Source: Hoplostethus atlanticus (Eukaryota > Chordata > Actinopteri > Trachichthyiformes > Trachichthyidae). From it: a stretch of 64,000 nucleotides of DNA. Under the pieces are notes generated by a model. That model was given only the letters and a program-made list of their open reading frames with translations. It searched no databases and was not told the DNA's origin. Below, in pieces: positions 14,675-28,600 of the stretch; position 1 is the first letter of the stretch, and each line of letters starts with the position of its first letter. Made by a program: the position numbers and the translations under genes. The stretch lies in assembly GCA_034670405.1 (NCBI GenBank), contig JAXDDX010000166.1:372001-436000 (forward strand). Reading direction: 5' to 3'.

Positions 14675-17600
14675 ATCCACACACAGCGTCCATCCCATCA
14701 TCTCTTCTTTATCTCATCACTCTCTCTTCCTAAAAATAACAGCCCCAAGCAGTATGTGAGAAGAATAGAGGACACAAACACTCACAAGAGCTGGCACTGA
14801 TGTCAACAGTCTGTCTTTCTCTCTCTCTCTCTCTCCCTCTGAGTATTTGTCTCAGTCTTTTTGGCTTTGTTTGATCAAGTCTTCTCTATTTGTTTCTTGA
14901 GTGCCTCTATTTTATTGCTTTCATAACTGTGGCACTAACATGTTTAATGATAGTTGGCTGGTTTAAACATGATTTAATAACCATGACCAATACGAGATAT
15001 GTTCTAGGATTGTTTTATACAATCATATACAATCATATATAAATGTGATAATGTGATATAAACTTTCATGGTGCCATCTGAGGAATGACTCTGTAGATCT
15101 ATGACAGTGTAGCCTGATGTCTGCTATGGTGTTGCATCTGATGGTGGTTACATCACTTGTTTGTTTTGTTTTTTTAATCTGAATTGGGCTTCTACATGTG
15201 TTTACCTTGGATTATGGCACAAGGGATAGTAACATCTTGTCCTGTGTATTAATGAATAGCTAGTGAACTCATGGCGACCCCATGCTAGTCTTTGGGACGT
15301 CATGGAATTCAGAAGGAATCCAGAAACGATGGATTCACACTGCAGTTTTGGCCTCTTCCCTCTGGTCTTCCTCTTTTCCGGGGTGCCTCGGTGAACTTGC
15401 ACTAGTGAAAGTTTGACAGAGCCTGTCGACCATAAGCTTACCCACTCGCTCCTCCCTTAAATATCTATGACGGCACATTTCTCCAAAGTTTGATCAAGAC
15501 AAAGGAGAAGGGAGAGGTTGCCGCTTTACATTCCTCTGGTGTAATTCCACAGGATATCCTGCTCTCCAGAGTATGCTTCAACACAACTTTGACGTCAGCA
15601 GTCCAGGAAAACACACTATGTTCCTCCTCTCCTCCACAAATCTCTGTACCCGCACATTCCTCCCACCCCTTCATGGCCTCCCCTGGCATAATTTTCCAGC
15701 TGCTTCACCCCTGTGGTATGTTATACCTCGGCCCTTGGAATTTCAGAGAGATAAAAATGATAAAAATGAAAAATCTTAATCTTTCAACGAGAATCTTGTT
15801 GACAGATTGAGAAAATGTGCAAACGGCCGACAGACAATACTGGGAAAACTGTGATTAATCTATTAGATGAAAGAGTATTTATAGCTTTATGTTCTCTTCA
15901 GATGAATTTCTTATCATTCCTTTCAGCTCATCCATCTGTTCCAAGTCACACGCTACACACGCACACATACTTTGAATGACCAAAGACAGTCTTGTGACTG
16001 AATGCATGTTCATTTCAAGAATGCAACACTGGTCAACAACAGGAAATGAAATGTGACTACTGTGCTCAAGGTCACATCTTGGGAGTCAGGATCTCAACAC
16101 TTAATATAAATATAAATGATGTATTTATAATTTATATATATAAGTATTATAACATTTTCTGACTATGACTATGATGTGTCTGTTTTCAGTCTCACGGGAT
16201 GATTAGCCCTGCTGACCTCCTTTGGACAAATAAGGATATTTGTTTATATTCTGTAGAGAAATTTTATATTTCTAAATTTAAATGTATATATTATTTATTT
16301 ATAATGTGTGTACCATAGGGATCGCACAGAGAAATTACAGCTTTATCTGGAACAGGTTTAGTATTGTGGGTGTGACAGATTTTTTTCCCCATGCACAAGA
16401 TTTAGATTTAGAGACAAGATTTAGAGACTTTGCCCACAGTGGAAGCCCAGAACATTTGCAATAGGGTCCAACATGTGTGCATGTGTGTGTGTGTATGCAT
16501 TTGTTTGTTTATTTGTTAATAATCTTATACATTCTTTGAAGTGTACAATTGTTAAATACACAGAGTGTGAAACTGTGAATCACAATGCCCCCCAGCCCTG
16601 GAAATCCGCATGTTTGCTTATGTTGGCAATGTTTGAAGAGGTTTTACAGGCTTTTTGCTTGTTGATTACACTCTTAAGTGAAAATGGATGAAAGGGTCTG
16701 AATGACTTGAAATGTCCCAAATACTGACCAGAAACATACTATTTGTTCAAGGGTTATTTTAAGAAGAGCCATTTAAAGCCATAAAAGCCCTGCTAAGCCC
16801 AGGGCTGCAGAGACAAATGACCTCATTCCTGAATCTGTAGCATCTATTCTGTATCCCTCCACAACTGTGTGTAGTTGTGATGCTTCTATCCTCCTATGGA
16901 CCAGATTTCCTGATGTCAGATAACTCCAGTCAGTAAAGAGGTCATTGGGTTTGCTCTGATTTGAGTTCCCCCAGTTAAATGAAAGCAATCGCTGGTCATG
17001 TTGTTAATTCTGTCACTCACTCTGATCAGATCGGACTACCAGCTGTTCAAGCTTTGGGTTGATTTTCTGTATTGTTGGAGCAGATTGATGGATCAGGTCC
17101 TCTGGGACTTGCTACACTACTGCAGACCAACTTTTCACCTACTTTCTTTTATCATTCAGGCATATTTCTACTTGTGCAACACCCTTGATTCTAGCATCAA
17201 ACCTGACAGAAGTACAAGAACGTATGTTGCAGAATGTATTATTGCAAGTCAAATGGAGTTTTATTCAGCTCACGGTAAATGTTTCCTGAAAATCTTGCGT
17301 TTTCCAGAATGATACAAAAGTTACTCAAATTGTTTAGGAGTACTGGGAATGGTAAAATGCACGACAAGGCTTGGTCAGTTGCAGGGTAAAAGGGTATCGC
17401 ACAGAAATATGTCCTATTACGCCCACTGTACTCAAGACTACGCAACCTACTTTTTAAGGGAAAAGTTTTAAAAAATGGGAGGATTGCTGTCCCTATCCTC
17501 TGCTGACCTTCCTCCCCTGATAACTATGGGTCATGAGAGTTACAGCATTTTCATGTCAAGGACCCACATTAGGCCGCAGAGACCCATTTGAGAAGGTTTT

Positions 17601-17744
17601 TACCCAGGAACCTGTATATGAATAGATTGTTGTTGCTGTTGATTTATATTGACTTCCATAACTGCCTACACTGTGTGCCAGGAGATAATAGTGGTGACAG
17701 TGAAACCTGTGATTAAAGAAGTCATTCTTACTCATTGTCGAATT

Positions 17745-17810
17745 GGGATAATTTCTTCTGGCCCCTGAGGGTCCCCGGACCACAGTTTGAGAACCAGTAT
17801 AGGTCTATTA
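17745..17810. mobile_element. hAT-like transposon terminus relic
   Basis: The text GGTCCCCGGACCACAGTTTGAGAACCAG resembles the common end motif of non-autonomous hAT elements in vertebrates. The partner end was not located. Confidence 0.35.
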
Positions 17811-18234
17811 TAAATGGGCCAACAGCCACACAGAACTGTCGTGGAAGTGGTTTCACAAGAAAACAACGATACAACGCTGCCACCGTGTGGTTCGATGTGT
17901 GAATTACATGAACATGTCAGCGACATCCCTGCACCTCCACACCGCTCTGATTGACGGGATTACATGTCTAACCGAGCAACATCTGGCTGACTCAAACACA
18001 CAAATATGTAAATACTGCGTCTGCATGGATATTAAAACAGATTTAAAAAAAACATATCCACATATTATTGATGTAACGGCGAGCCATTCAAGACGATTGA
18101 GGATTCTCTCCTGTGCGCGTACACAACGTCCATCCAGCAACATCATCATAGCTGCTGGTCACGTGGGGTGTCGGGAACGGGCAGTGGGTGTGTCTAATCG
18201 CGTGTGGTTTCATTCATAACTACAGTCTTTATTT

Positions 18235-18313
18235 GAAGCCCAAATTAAGCGATGCAGACGGGGCAAGCTGGCGCGCCTGCCTGCGGACTGCTTCACACAG
18301 AGTCTGCTGTTAG
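18235..18313 (+). other. cbarp: Candidate 5' untranslated first exon of cbarp
   Basis: A GC-rich segment on the plus strand ends in a strong donor (TTAG|GTGAGT at 18314). It is the nearest plausible first exon upstream of the acceptor at 20872. A second, weaker donor (ACC|GTAAGA) lies near 18757, so the first exon is uncertain. Confidence 0.35.
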
Positions 18314-19317
18314 GTGAGTCTGCTGTTTGTCTTATTCACAAGGACCGGACCCACAGGCTTGCTCATGATCATATGTTACACTTTCATTATGTAAGATCTG
18401 GGGTATCATATACAGAGTGCAGTAGGGTAGATATGCGCAGCATTTGGTTTACTGAGCGCTAATTTAAATGAGAGTGGAAGACATGGAGGAGAGCTCTGGG
18501 ATACCCAAGTTTGACTGATGGAGCGACTGAAGAGACTTCTAACACCTAAACACCTCCCCCTAGAAGGATCCTGTATGACTAATCCTGATTTATCCCCTGT
18601 AGGCTGATAGCGGATGCTGAAACATGGGACAGTCCTGATCGGCGGGTTACCGGGGGAAGGATGCTGCTGATGAGCACCGCCAGCTGCAGCAAGTCGCTGT
18701 AGTCAGCATCCTGTCCACACAGCGAAGGGAAGCTCCTTTAGGACCGGGGATATAACCGTAAGATATCTGGTAATACTCATTCAGTCACGGATCGGGCTGT
18801 GTGCTATGCGTTTCCCTGCCCGGTGTACTCCCCTCATGAACACCATGAACACCAGAGTCCACTATTAGAATGAACTAGAAGCCAACTAGAAGTATGCCGT
18901 TAATGCGTGATGCTGCACACCGTCTCAGCCACCTCGTCCAGTCAAAGCAAGAGAGCTGCACGGCAGGGATGAAATGTTAGAAAGTGTCCTAGAACCTGAC
19001 CCCGGGAATTCATGACTTTTAGGATTGTCTGTGTATTTTCAGTTCTTGTATTTTCAGGTCAGGTTGTCAGTGATATTCTGCTCCATCAGTGATGTAATGG
19101 TAAACCCAAAGGTGAAAAAACATGAACTCCAGTTGGTGAACACCAGTAACCACTAAAAATACACGATAATATTTCAGTATAGAGTAAATTTATATTTCAT
19201 TTAAATGAAAATAATGTTTCCATGTAACTTACATTACATTACTATTTTTTTTTTTTAGAATTTACACCATACTTATTTATGTCAGGTTTATTAGTCTTAA
19301 CAGTAAAAAGGTATAGT

Positions 19318-19448
19318 GCTACCACCACTACTACTGTTACTACTGCTATTACCACTATTACTACTACTACTATTACTACTACTATTACCACTATTACTAC
19401 TACTACTATTACTACTACTACTACTACCACTATTACTACTAGTACTGT

Positions 19449-19481
<33 letters not shown>

Positions 19482-19560
19482 AACTACTACTACTACTATT
19501 ACTACTACGTCTACATCTACTATTACTATTACTACTACTTCTACTACTACTACTAATAAT
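19318..19560. repeat. Imperfect ACT/ATT trinucleotide array
   Basis: About 240 bp of ACT units with ATT, ACC and AGT variants. It lies upstream of, or in the first intron of, cbarp. Long apparent ORFs here (poly-Thr, poly-Val, poly-Leu) are repeat artefacts. Confidence 0.95.
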
Positions 19561-20238
19561 AATAAAGCTTTACCTCCCACTACATCCCTGCTTATCATCC
19601 TACCTAAAACAAACCAGTGTGGCTTGGTTTGGACTATGATTGACAGGATTCATTCCCCTGACATGTACACAGCAGGTTGGTGCAGAATTTGTTTGATTTT
19701 AAAAATGGGACGGTATCGATCGATGGTGAGAAAAATTGCAAGGAACTCAGCTTCTGTTAAATGCCTGAGATTCTGACTGACAGGTAGGAAATGGTTGAAA
19801 TCAGTTTCGCTGGCCTCTGTTTTGACATCCTTTACTCCCTGGGGGGTGTTTCCAGGCTGTTATAATAAAGAGAAGCAACATGTAAGTTCAGGATGACAAC
19901 AGAGTGCATTCAGCAATATATTGGATAACACTATGTAATTTCATTCTTTTGCGAGATAATTTGGACTATTTCAGGGTTTGTTAGAGGAGACAGCTGTATT
20001 CACCAGATTACTCTGTCCCGAGGGAGACTCTGATTGTACTCTCATAATAAAACAGGACATCATGCAGTATCTCAGGCTTTTTGAGGGCATGTTAAATCTC
20101 TTCTCACAGTATTTTCTTGTGCCTGATTAGTCTGCCGTTCTTCTTGGAACTGCAAGGTCTGAGCGATAGAGGAACCCTCAGGACACACATACACTAACAC
20201 ACACTGCTGCCCCTCTCATTCATGAAGACAAAATTAGG

Positions 20239-20239
<1 letters not shown>

Positions 20240-20283
<44 letters not shown>
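20240..20283. repeat. GT microsatellite
   Basis: About 22 GT units, upstream of the cbarp start exon. Confidence 0.95.
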
Positions 20284-20286
<3 letters not shown>

Positions 20287-20894
20287 ACGCTTGTCTGTTC
20301 ACCATGTTGACAATGGCTTTTTGTCGGGTGATGCGTTCTTGCTGGTATTTGAAGCATCTTGTGCAAGAGTTACCTTGAGATGTATGAGATATTACATAAA
20401 ATATGACTCTCACATGGTGTGGGAATGTGAAGTAGCATTCCGAGTGTGTGTAAGGAATGCAATCATGGAGAGATGTTACACAAGCTGTGTGCTGGGTAAC
20501 AACAAAAATGTTCTGTCGGCTTTTCTGTCTCTCAGTCCCATCAGCAGGAGAAGTCAATGCATCCAAGGACATATGAGGGTTTAACACATGAATAAACTGT
20601 TCACATGGTCTACACACCAGTCACGTTTAGTCAGGGTTAGCACCAAGTTGTATTCATTGCAAATTAGTTATGGCTACAGGTGCAAATGTGTCTACTGTGA
20701 TGCTTGTAATTTGTATCTGAAAGCTGCTGCATTAGAAGGGTCACCATGCAATTAACCTGGGGGCGCCGAGTCCTTCTGCAGGTTTTTTTTAATTTTCTGC
20801 ATGAAAACGGAAATTGTGTTTGGAAACAGCAGGCCTGTCTGACCTCCTTCCCTCTCTCCATCCTCCACAAGGTTCACTCACGCTCACCTGGACC

Positions 20895-20955
20895 ATGAGC
20901 AATGACTTGCCTGTTCTGACAAGTCTGACTGAGAACTCCACTGTAAGTATCACTA

Positions 20956-20998
<43 letters not shown>

Positions 20999-21215
20999 AA
21001 ATACATGAATAGAAATAAAGAATACAATTAAATTAAAAAGCAATAAACATAGAATAATAAAGGCAATGTATAAATAAATACAAAAAATAATAAAATGTGA
21101 CCATGAGATTATTTATCTAGTTCTTCTTTTCCTGGCATTGTGGCCGGAGCAGACATATGGAGCTGTTAGCCACACAGCCCTTTTATATTCCCCCAACAAA
21201 ATAGGAGGCTTTTTG

Positions 21216-21256
<41 letters not shown>

Positions 21257-22557
21257 CTCTTTCTGTCTCTCGCTCCACCAGCACCATAAACGCCGTATAC
21301 TGTTCACATCTTTACATTCGATAGGGTCTGTCGTCTTAGCTGAGATTTCTTCACCTTGCTTGGCGACCCGTGCTGATGCTCTTCCGCAGCACTTTACAGA
21401 TCAATCTGGACCTCACCCAAAGCAGCAGCAGCAGCAGCAACCGGGCTATCACCAAGGTGTTTCAGTAACAGATATTGTGCTCCAGGCTGAACATTGAAGT
21501 AAAACAATGCTGGAGGAGAGTCTGATCTGTATGGGAATGCAAAGAGGATTTGACCCACCAAAAGGACAGAGGTCTGTGTTGCATGTAGCCTTCAGCTGCC
21601 CGGCTTCTGGGGATGGAGAAATATCTGACCCAGCAGCAGTGATTAGGGGACAGTTAAGGCTGTCTGGGTGGAACGAGAACAGACTGGGGTGCCTCCACAC
21701 TGTTAGTAATGTTGGCCTAAAGACTGGCAAGCGGCTTTGCTGCTCCAGCTGATTGATTGTGTTGTTCTTACTGTTTGGCTGAGCTTGTAAAAACAGCAGA
21801 TTTCATTAAGCTATGAACGCTCTGACACAAACCACAAACTGTGTGTGTGTGCGTGTACATACACGTTTACCTGTACACATAGGGAAGTGTGCATGTTGCT
21901 ATGCTGTTTTTGGGTGTGTAGTGATTCCCTGTGGAGCTGTTACTATTACCTGGTGAACTGTACACACACACACACACTCACACACACTCACACGCACACA
22001 GGCAGAATCGTGACTCCCACTGCTCACCTACTTACATATAACCTAGAACATTGCATACGTCCCCAAAGGCTTCAGCTGAAAGTAGGTCACAGCAGCATCT
22101 AGTGAATGTGAATGTGAGTGATAGGTTACTTATTTAAACATCTCTTTGGCCTGAAGCCGGATGGCGGCTGAATGAAAAACAGAGCTTTCACAAGTGTGTT
22201 CACTTTTTCCAAGGTCACCAGGCCTTTGTATTTCAGTGCATATGACGTTGTCCTCCTCCGGCTTTGTAAGCTTAACATAACGACAGCTTTTTTTCATCTC
22301 TTTCTTTAGGTGTGTTGAATAGAGTTATATAGCTGCCAGCGCTCTCTGTGCTACCTCGCGTAGCACATCTAACATGTTGCTGCTAGATTGTGCTTGTGAT
22401 TGAAGTTGACTTTGTGTTAGAGTTTGATTGATGTTTTGTGTTATGGATCTCTGGGACTACCGTCACCATTTGCAGGGAACCAGCACAGTAGCGAAAAAGT
22501 CAGCTGTTTTGCTTAGTGTGCTGTTCTCTCTCTCAATGTGTGTGTGTCTCTCTCTCA

Positions 22558-22600
<43 letters not shown>

Positions 22601-25600
22601 ACTCACACACTCACTTTTTTCTAATACGTCTCCTCCTTTCCCCTCATATTTTGTTTTCTCCACCATATCTATCTATGTTCAGCTAGCAGCAGCGAGGGGC
22701 TTCACTGTGATGACCTTGCTGCTGCTTCTGTTAAAGTCGTGGTTATTCTCAAGGTCTGTCTGTGCTCTGTGAGGAGCTTCCCATTATCTGGTGCATGGTT
22801 TTCTACTAAGGCAAGCACTGTCAGAGAGAAGTGTTACATTATGTAATGATAAATGTCGTAATTGATGAGTATTCCATTCAACATTTTTGATTATAAAAAC
22901 ATAACCTCATTTTTCTTGCTCATCTCAAACTGCCGTCGTAAAAGAGCCAGAAAAGTCTGGTTTGGGGATTGCTTATGTACGTCTGCATCCTCATTGCGTC
23001 ACACCCCTCCCTATTTATCTTTTCGCCTCCTCCGATTTCCATTTTTAGCCTGCGGAGGCCTCATTTTCCCCCTCATTGAGAAGAGCAGGGAAATTGAATT
23101 AAGGGTCTCATTGACGTTTCGATTAGCATCCCCAGGCTCACTTAGCCAAGACTGAGAGTATTAATCAGACGGAGCAGAGAGGAGAGCAGTTGTGTTGTGT
23201 GTGTGTGAGTGCTTGGACAGGCGCATTGTATCTGAGTGTGTCTGTGTGTGTGTGTGAGAGTCACTGCGAGGAGGCAGGGGCTTAGAGCGTCTTTCTGTGT
23301 TAATTCCACTCCTTATTAAATATTACAGCGCTTAGCTGACAGTGTAATGCGACAAAGAGATTTCTCATTGCTACTTCAAACTTCAAAGTGAGAAGAATCA
23401 ATTACTGTCCCAGCAGGACTAATGCAGTTAAGATGCTCTGGCTTGCATAGTGGATTTCATCCTCTCTCACAACAAACATGACAATAGAGATACGGAGGCT
23501 TCTGCCTTACTGTGGTATTATGTCTTTTGAGGCAATGAGTTATGAACTCGAGCACTGCTATCCAAGTACAAGCAATGGAAATTAATATGACATGGTACAA
23601 CCCAAACAGTACAGCAGAATACGATGTATGCCAGGGTTCGACCGATATGGGTTTTTGAAGGTAGATATACCAATACCTTTTATGGTAGGGAACCTCTGGG
23701 ATACATTACCGCCTTTAAATAAAGAATTAATGTATAAAGCACAACATTTTACTATTAAATTAATAAAGAAAATGTGCAAAGAAAATGAAATTTTATTGCA
23801 GGTTTTACAAACGGTATGTTTATGTATCTGCGGTCAGAAAGGAATCTCCATCATATTGGCAGTAGATGATAAAACGTGGAAAAAAAATAAAAATATCTGA
23901 TTATTAATAAAAGGCCAGTATCTGTCCAGGATATTGGCAAACCAATATATCAGTCTAATCCTAATGTGTACACATCACTACTACACAGTGCTACTGACTC
24001 ATCAGAATGGGCCTGGGATCCTGACCCTGTCTCTCCCAACAGGATGTGCCTGTATCCGCGGGCCGGGTGGAGAACTATGTGCAGCTGCTGGTGCTGCTGT
24101 GCGTTTTTGCTGGAGGGACGCTGGTGCTGCTCTCCCTGCTGCTCCTCTACTGCCATCGCTGCTGCATGGGAGGACGGCGCTACTCCAGGTAGGTGTATCC
24201 GCCTGTAGAGACACACTGTCGGGGACTGGCAGACCTGTCTAGTCTGCACACACCCAGGGATTACAGAGCCCAGTAGTGCCAAAGTGATTATGACAGAACT
24301 GGATTAAAGCTGTAACCGCAATGAATATGAATGGGAAAGCTCTGATGTGAGGAGGCATTTCTCTTTCTGTAAAAAGTGTAGGCAGTAGAAGCGAAACTCA
24401 TTTCTCTGTTCTTTCCCTTTCTCCTCTTTCTCTGTGTGCAGAGCGAGTGATGACCCTGAGAAGACAAACACCACTTACATTGAGGATTCTCAGCCCACCC
24501 AAGGTTAGCACTATGTACTATATATACACTCCTATACACTCCTGGATTGTAGTTTACTTTCTTTCTTCTATAATCTGGTTCAGTGTAGTCACTAACTCCA
24601 TTGTTTCTCTTCTTTCTCTCTTTTTCTCTGTCTTCTTTGTCATTCAGAGATCACCATCCGTCTGGATGAATCAGATGCTCTCTCTGCATCGAGCTGCCAT
24701 GATGGAGAGTCAGAGCGGTTTGTGTCCACTGGGGCTACTGGCCGCCGCGTCTCCTTCAATGAATCTGCACTTTACGAACAGGAGAAGAAGACTCAGGACA
24801 AAGGGCGCAGGTAGAGTAAAACCCACTGACCCACTGTTGATGGGATTACATCTGTTGATTAATTGAATGAAAACTAATGTGTTTCCTTCTCCACCTAATC
24901 TCAGGTACACTCTGACTGAAGGAGACTTCCACCACCTGAAAAAGGCACGGCTGACCCACCTTCACCTGGCCCCGGCCCCATCGGCCCTGAAGATCCTTAC
25001 CATCATGGAGTGTGAATCAACAGAGAGCAGCACCATCAACATCAATGAGACACTAGCACCCAAACTTCCCCTCGCCATCTACCAGGTAATCTAACCACTT
25101 TAGAGGGAGCAGACTTGAGTGATTTGTCATACAAATAGGTCTGTTTCAATCATTGCAACACATTTTAATTCACACTGAGTGATCCAAACATGAGCAACGT
25201 CAAATCTGGTTTGTTTATTCATCTCTAAACTGCATGACTCTCCCCTCGCCTCTCTCCAGCCCCCTGAGAGAGGCATGCACACTGAACCTCTGGACTGGAT
25301 AGGCCAGAGCCTCAGTGGCGGCCTGCCAGGAGACCCTCACCATTCAATCATTCTGGACCAGGGCCCCGGACAGGCCATGAAACTACAGCACGCACGCTCC
25401 CAGACAGTGAGTTTCACCTGCTATGCACAGCTTAATTAATACATGTGACCCAAATAGAAAAACCGAGATTGTCATTTTATTTTATTTTATTTTAATTTTT
25501 TTTTACAGATTATTGAATTTAATATTTTTGCTTGAATTATTAGTTACTCAGCCTGTAATAATCTTCCGAGACACCTCAAAGTTTTTATTGGGCTTTTTCT

Positions 25601-28600
25601 TCTCAGACAACACCAACACCTTCATTATGGAGACGAGCATCTCCCCTTTCTTCAGCTATTAAACTGCAACATCTCAGGGTCACACCATCAGTGGTCAGGC
25701 TGATTTTCCGCACCATTAATGACAGCTCCCATCCCAGGAATGCCTCTGAGAAATCATGGTTATTTCCCCCTTATATTTCAGTTCATGTTTGACTTAAGTT
25801 TTGGGGTTCCTTGATGAGGAGGAACACATTTCTTCAAAAACGTAAGCTTTGATGTTTGATCATTTTCTGATGTAAAACGGGAAGATCAATGAGCTTGGGT
25901 TCACAAGGTTTGGTTGCACAAATACATTCAGACAGGATACAGATGCACATTTACTCATCATTTTGTAAATTCTTCCCCTTGTGGTTCTCCCACACGAGAA
26001 GCGATGTGAAAGGAAACTGCCACGGGCTCCAACCTACTGATGTGCTGTGACATCAGTCAACACTGCAACTGAGTGACAACCTTATGACAAACTTCTGTCG
26101 CCTGAGGGCTTAGCCTCATGAGGCCAGCCTGTCGTGATTCAGTTCAACTCCTCGACTCCTCTCCTGCTGCAACCCTTACCTAATATCTCATCACCTCCCT
26201 CCATCCTCCTCCCCCTCCATCTTTTGATATCTCTTCTGACAGGTGGAGGCTATTGGGGACAGGGGAGAGGGGGAGAGGAAAAGGGGGATGAGAGGAGAGA
26301 GGGAGTCGTCTCCAGCTCCAGGCCAGACCTCTGTTCTACACTTCTTCTCTAAACTGCGGCGACATGCCAGTCTGGAGGGGGCAGGGCCTTACTTCAGGAA
26401 GTGGAAGTTTGACAGCAGCCATCGGGCTGCCAGTCTGGATGCTAAAGGTTAGGGATATTAGCCTTATTTGGCTAAGTAGATTTGCTTTGTCAAACTTGCT
26501 TTTCCCAAAGAATGAATCAGTGAATAGCAAATAAACATTATGTATGTTTGCATGTGTGTGTGTGTTTGATTTCTCTACCAGGATCCCCTAAGAGGAGGCC
26601 ATTCCATAGACAGAGAGCAGCCAGTGAAACTACCGACCACATGGAGGACGACTCTTCCCCTCTCAGAGATGACGTCACTCAGCCATTCCCAAACACTCCC
26701 ATCCAGACCAGCGGCCTCCAGCCCCTATCCGCAGGGTCTTTGTCACACCCTGCCTCTCCACCTTCATCCTCAGCCTTCCTCAGCACGTACGTCCTTTCCC
26801 ATTGTCCCAGATGACTTTCTCTCGTTTGAATACACCTTGCGATTCCATTATTAGTTAACTCTAAATTAAATCTGTTTCTCCATCTGTGCAGGCTAGAGGT
26901 AGAGGCCATGGTGGAGGTAGGTGGTAGCAGCGGCACAAGGAGAGAGGAAGCCTGTTCACCAACACATGGTCGTTATGCCCAGAGGCAAGAGGAGGGCACA
27001 GGGGAAGGGACAGGAGTACAAACAAAAACAGAGATGGAGCCAAAGTTAGAGGCAGTCGCAGGGGTAGAAGGAGCAGGAGTGGGGCTAGAACCAGGAGATG
27101 ACGAAGTAGAAGAAGACAACTTGTTTGAGGTACAAGAAGAAGCCGGCATTCGAGAAAAGACTGAAAATATATTAAGAGAAACTGAAGTCGCTGGGGGAAA
27201 TCTTGACCATGTGACGTCAAGTGTGAAGCAAGTGAAGAATGAGGATGAGATAGGGGCGGATGAAGAAGATGATGTGGTGTTGGGAGCTGAGGCCAGGCTG
27301 AGGGCTGACTCAGCGTCATCTCTTTCCTTCATGGTTCGCCAGGAGAGCTCTGAGGCCCCTCCCTCCCTGTATAGAGACATCTGGAGCTTGCGAGCCTCTC
27401 TGGAGCAGTATGCCTCCTCAGACCAGAGCAGTACCGATCGGGAGTCTATCCGCAGTGATGCCGACAGTATTTCCTCCCTAGGGGGCGCCGGAGCCCGTTC
27501 TGGCCTGGACAGCTGCTTGTCCCAAGACCTGGATGATGAACCTGAGGGGGAGGGGGAGGGAGAGGTGTTAGACGGGGGAGTCAGAGGGGCTTCAGGTGTG
27601 GACAGTGAAATGGGGAGCGGGGCAGGAGGCGAGGGTGAGGTGGGGAGCCGTAAACTCCTTCAGATGGACAGCGGCTACGCCTCCATTGAAGCACCGTCCA
27701 GGCCCCCTGAGGATCTGCGGCTGTTCGGGGCCCCCGGAGGCCCTCGGGGGAAGACGGCATCTGAGAGGAGGTTGTTCTTCACCAGCTCTGGGAGAAAGGG
27801 TTCAGTGTGTGAGAGCATTGAGGCCAAGCTGTTCCAGGAGGAGCTGGAGGATGAGATGGCAGTCAGCAACAAGATGCAGGAGAAAACAACAGAGAGATCT
27901 CAAAATGGCAGCCAGTCTCTTACCCTTCAAGAACCAGCTCAGCTTCTGAAACCTCTAGACTCACTACAGCTGCAATCACAGCCAACTTCCCCACTGCTGA
28001 AACCTTCACTTCAGCCCCTCCCACAGCCCTCTCCGTCTCACCGCCTCCGCCACCGTGACTACAGCATCGATGAGAAGACAGACGCTCTCTTCAATGAGTT
28101 CCTCCGTCACGATCCACGATTCGACCAGCAGGATTCTCCACTGCGCTCCAGGCACCGCTCCAGAGTCCACCTCCGGAAACAGTGGCAACGACACAAGCAA
28201 TACAGTGACCCTGGGTCGGGTGCAGGGGGCAGGTACTCCCCCTCTTTGGAGAGACAGAGGTTCACCCCGCTACGGAGAGGGGACAGCGCCGGTTACCCTC
28301 TGGACACCAGGTATCACAGTACATTATCACGCATAGCCAGTGCTGCTGATGAAGAAGCCAATGAGGTAGTTGCTTGTGAGGAAGCAATCAAAGAGGGAAT
28401 GGAGAACAAAGATCCATCCAACGAGAGAGTTGCAGGAGAGGCCAGAGAACGCACAGTCAACACAGCCTCTGAAGACGACGATGGGTCAAAGGATGGCTCT
28501 GGCTGTACAGCCTCAACCAGTGAGGACCATGACAGCGCAGTCTCTACAAACAAGGACACGGCAAGTGAACCTGTGGCCAGCGAAAGCACAGCTATCCTGT

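Larger units (their letters stand above)
13990..18230. other. Gene-poor region between midn and cbarp
   Basis: About 4.2 kb between two divergent genes. It holds a CA microsatellite, a short CT run near 14818-14836 and a hAT-like terminal relic at 17745-17810. I looked for ATP5F1D, which lies between these genes in mammals, and saw no matching exon. Confidence 0.55.

Noticed and set aside
19242-19776. Long poly-Thr, poly-Val and poly-Leu reading frames
   Set aside because: They are translations of the trinucleotide array in different frames, with no codon bias or splice context.
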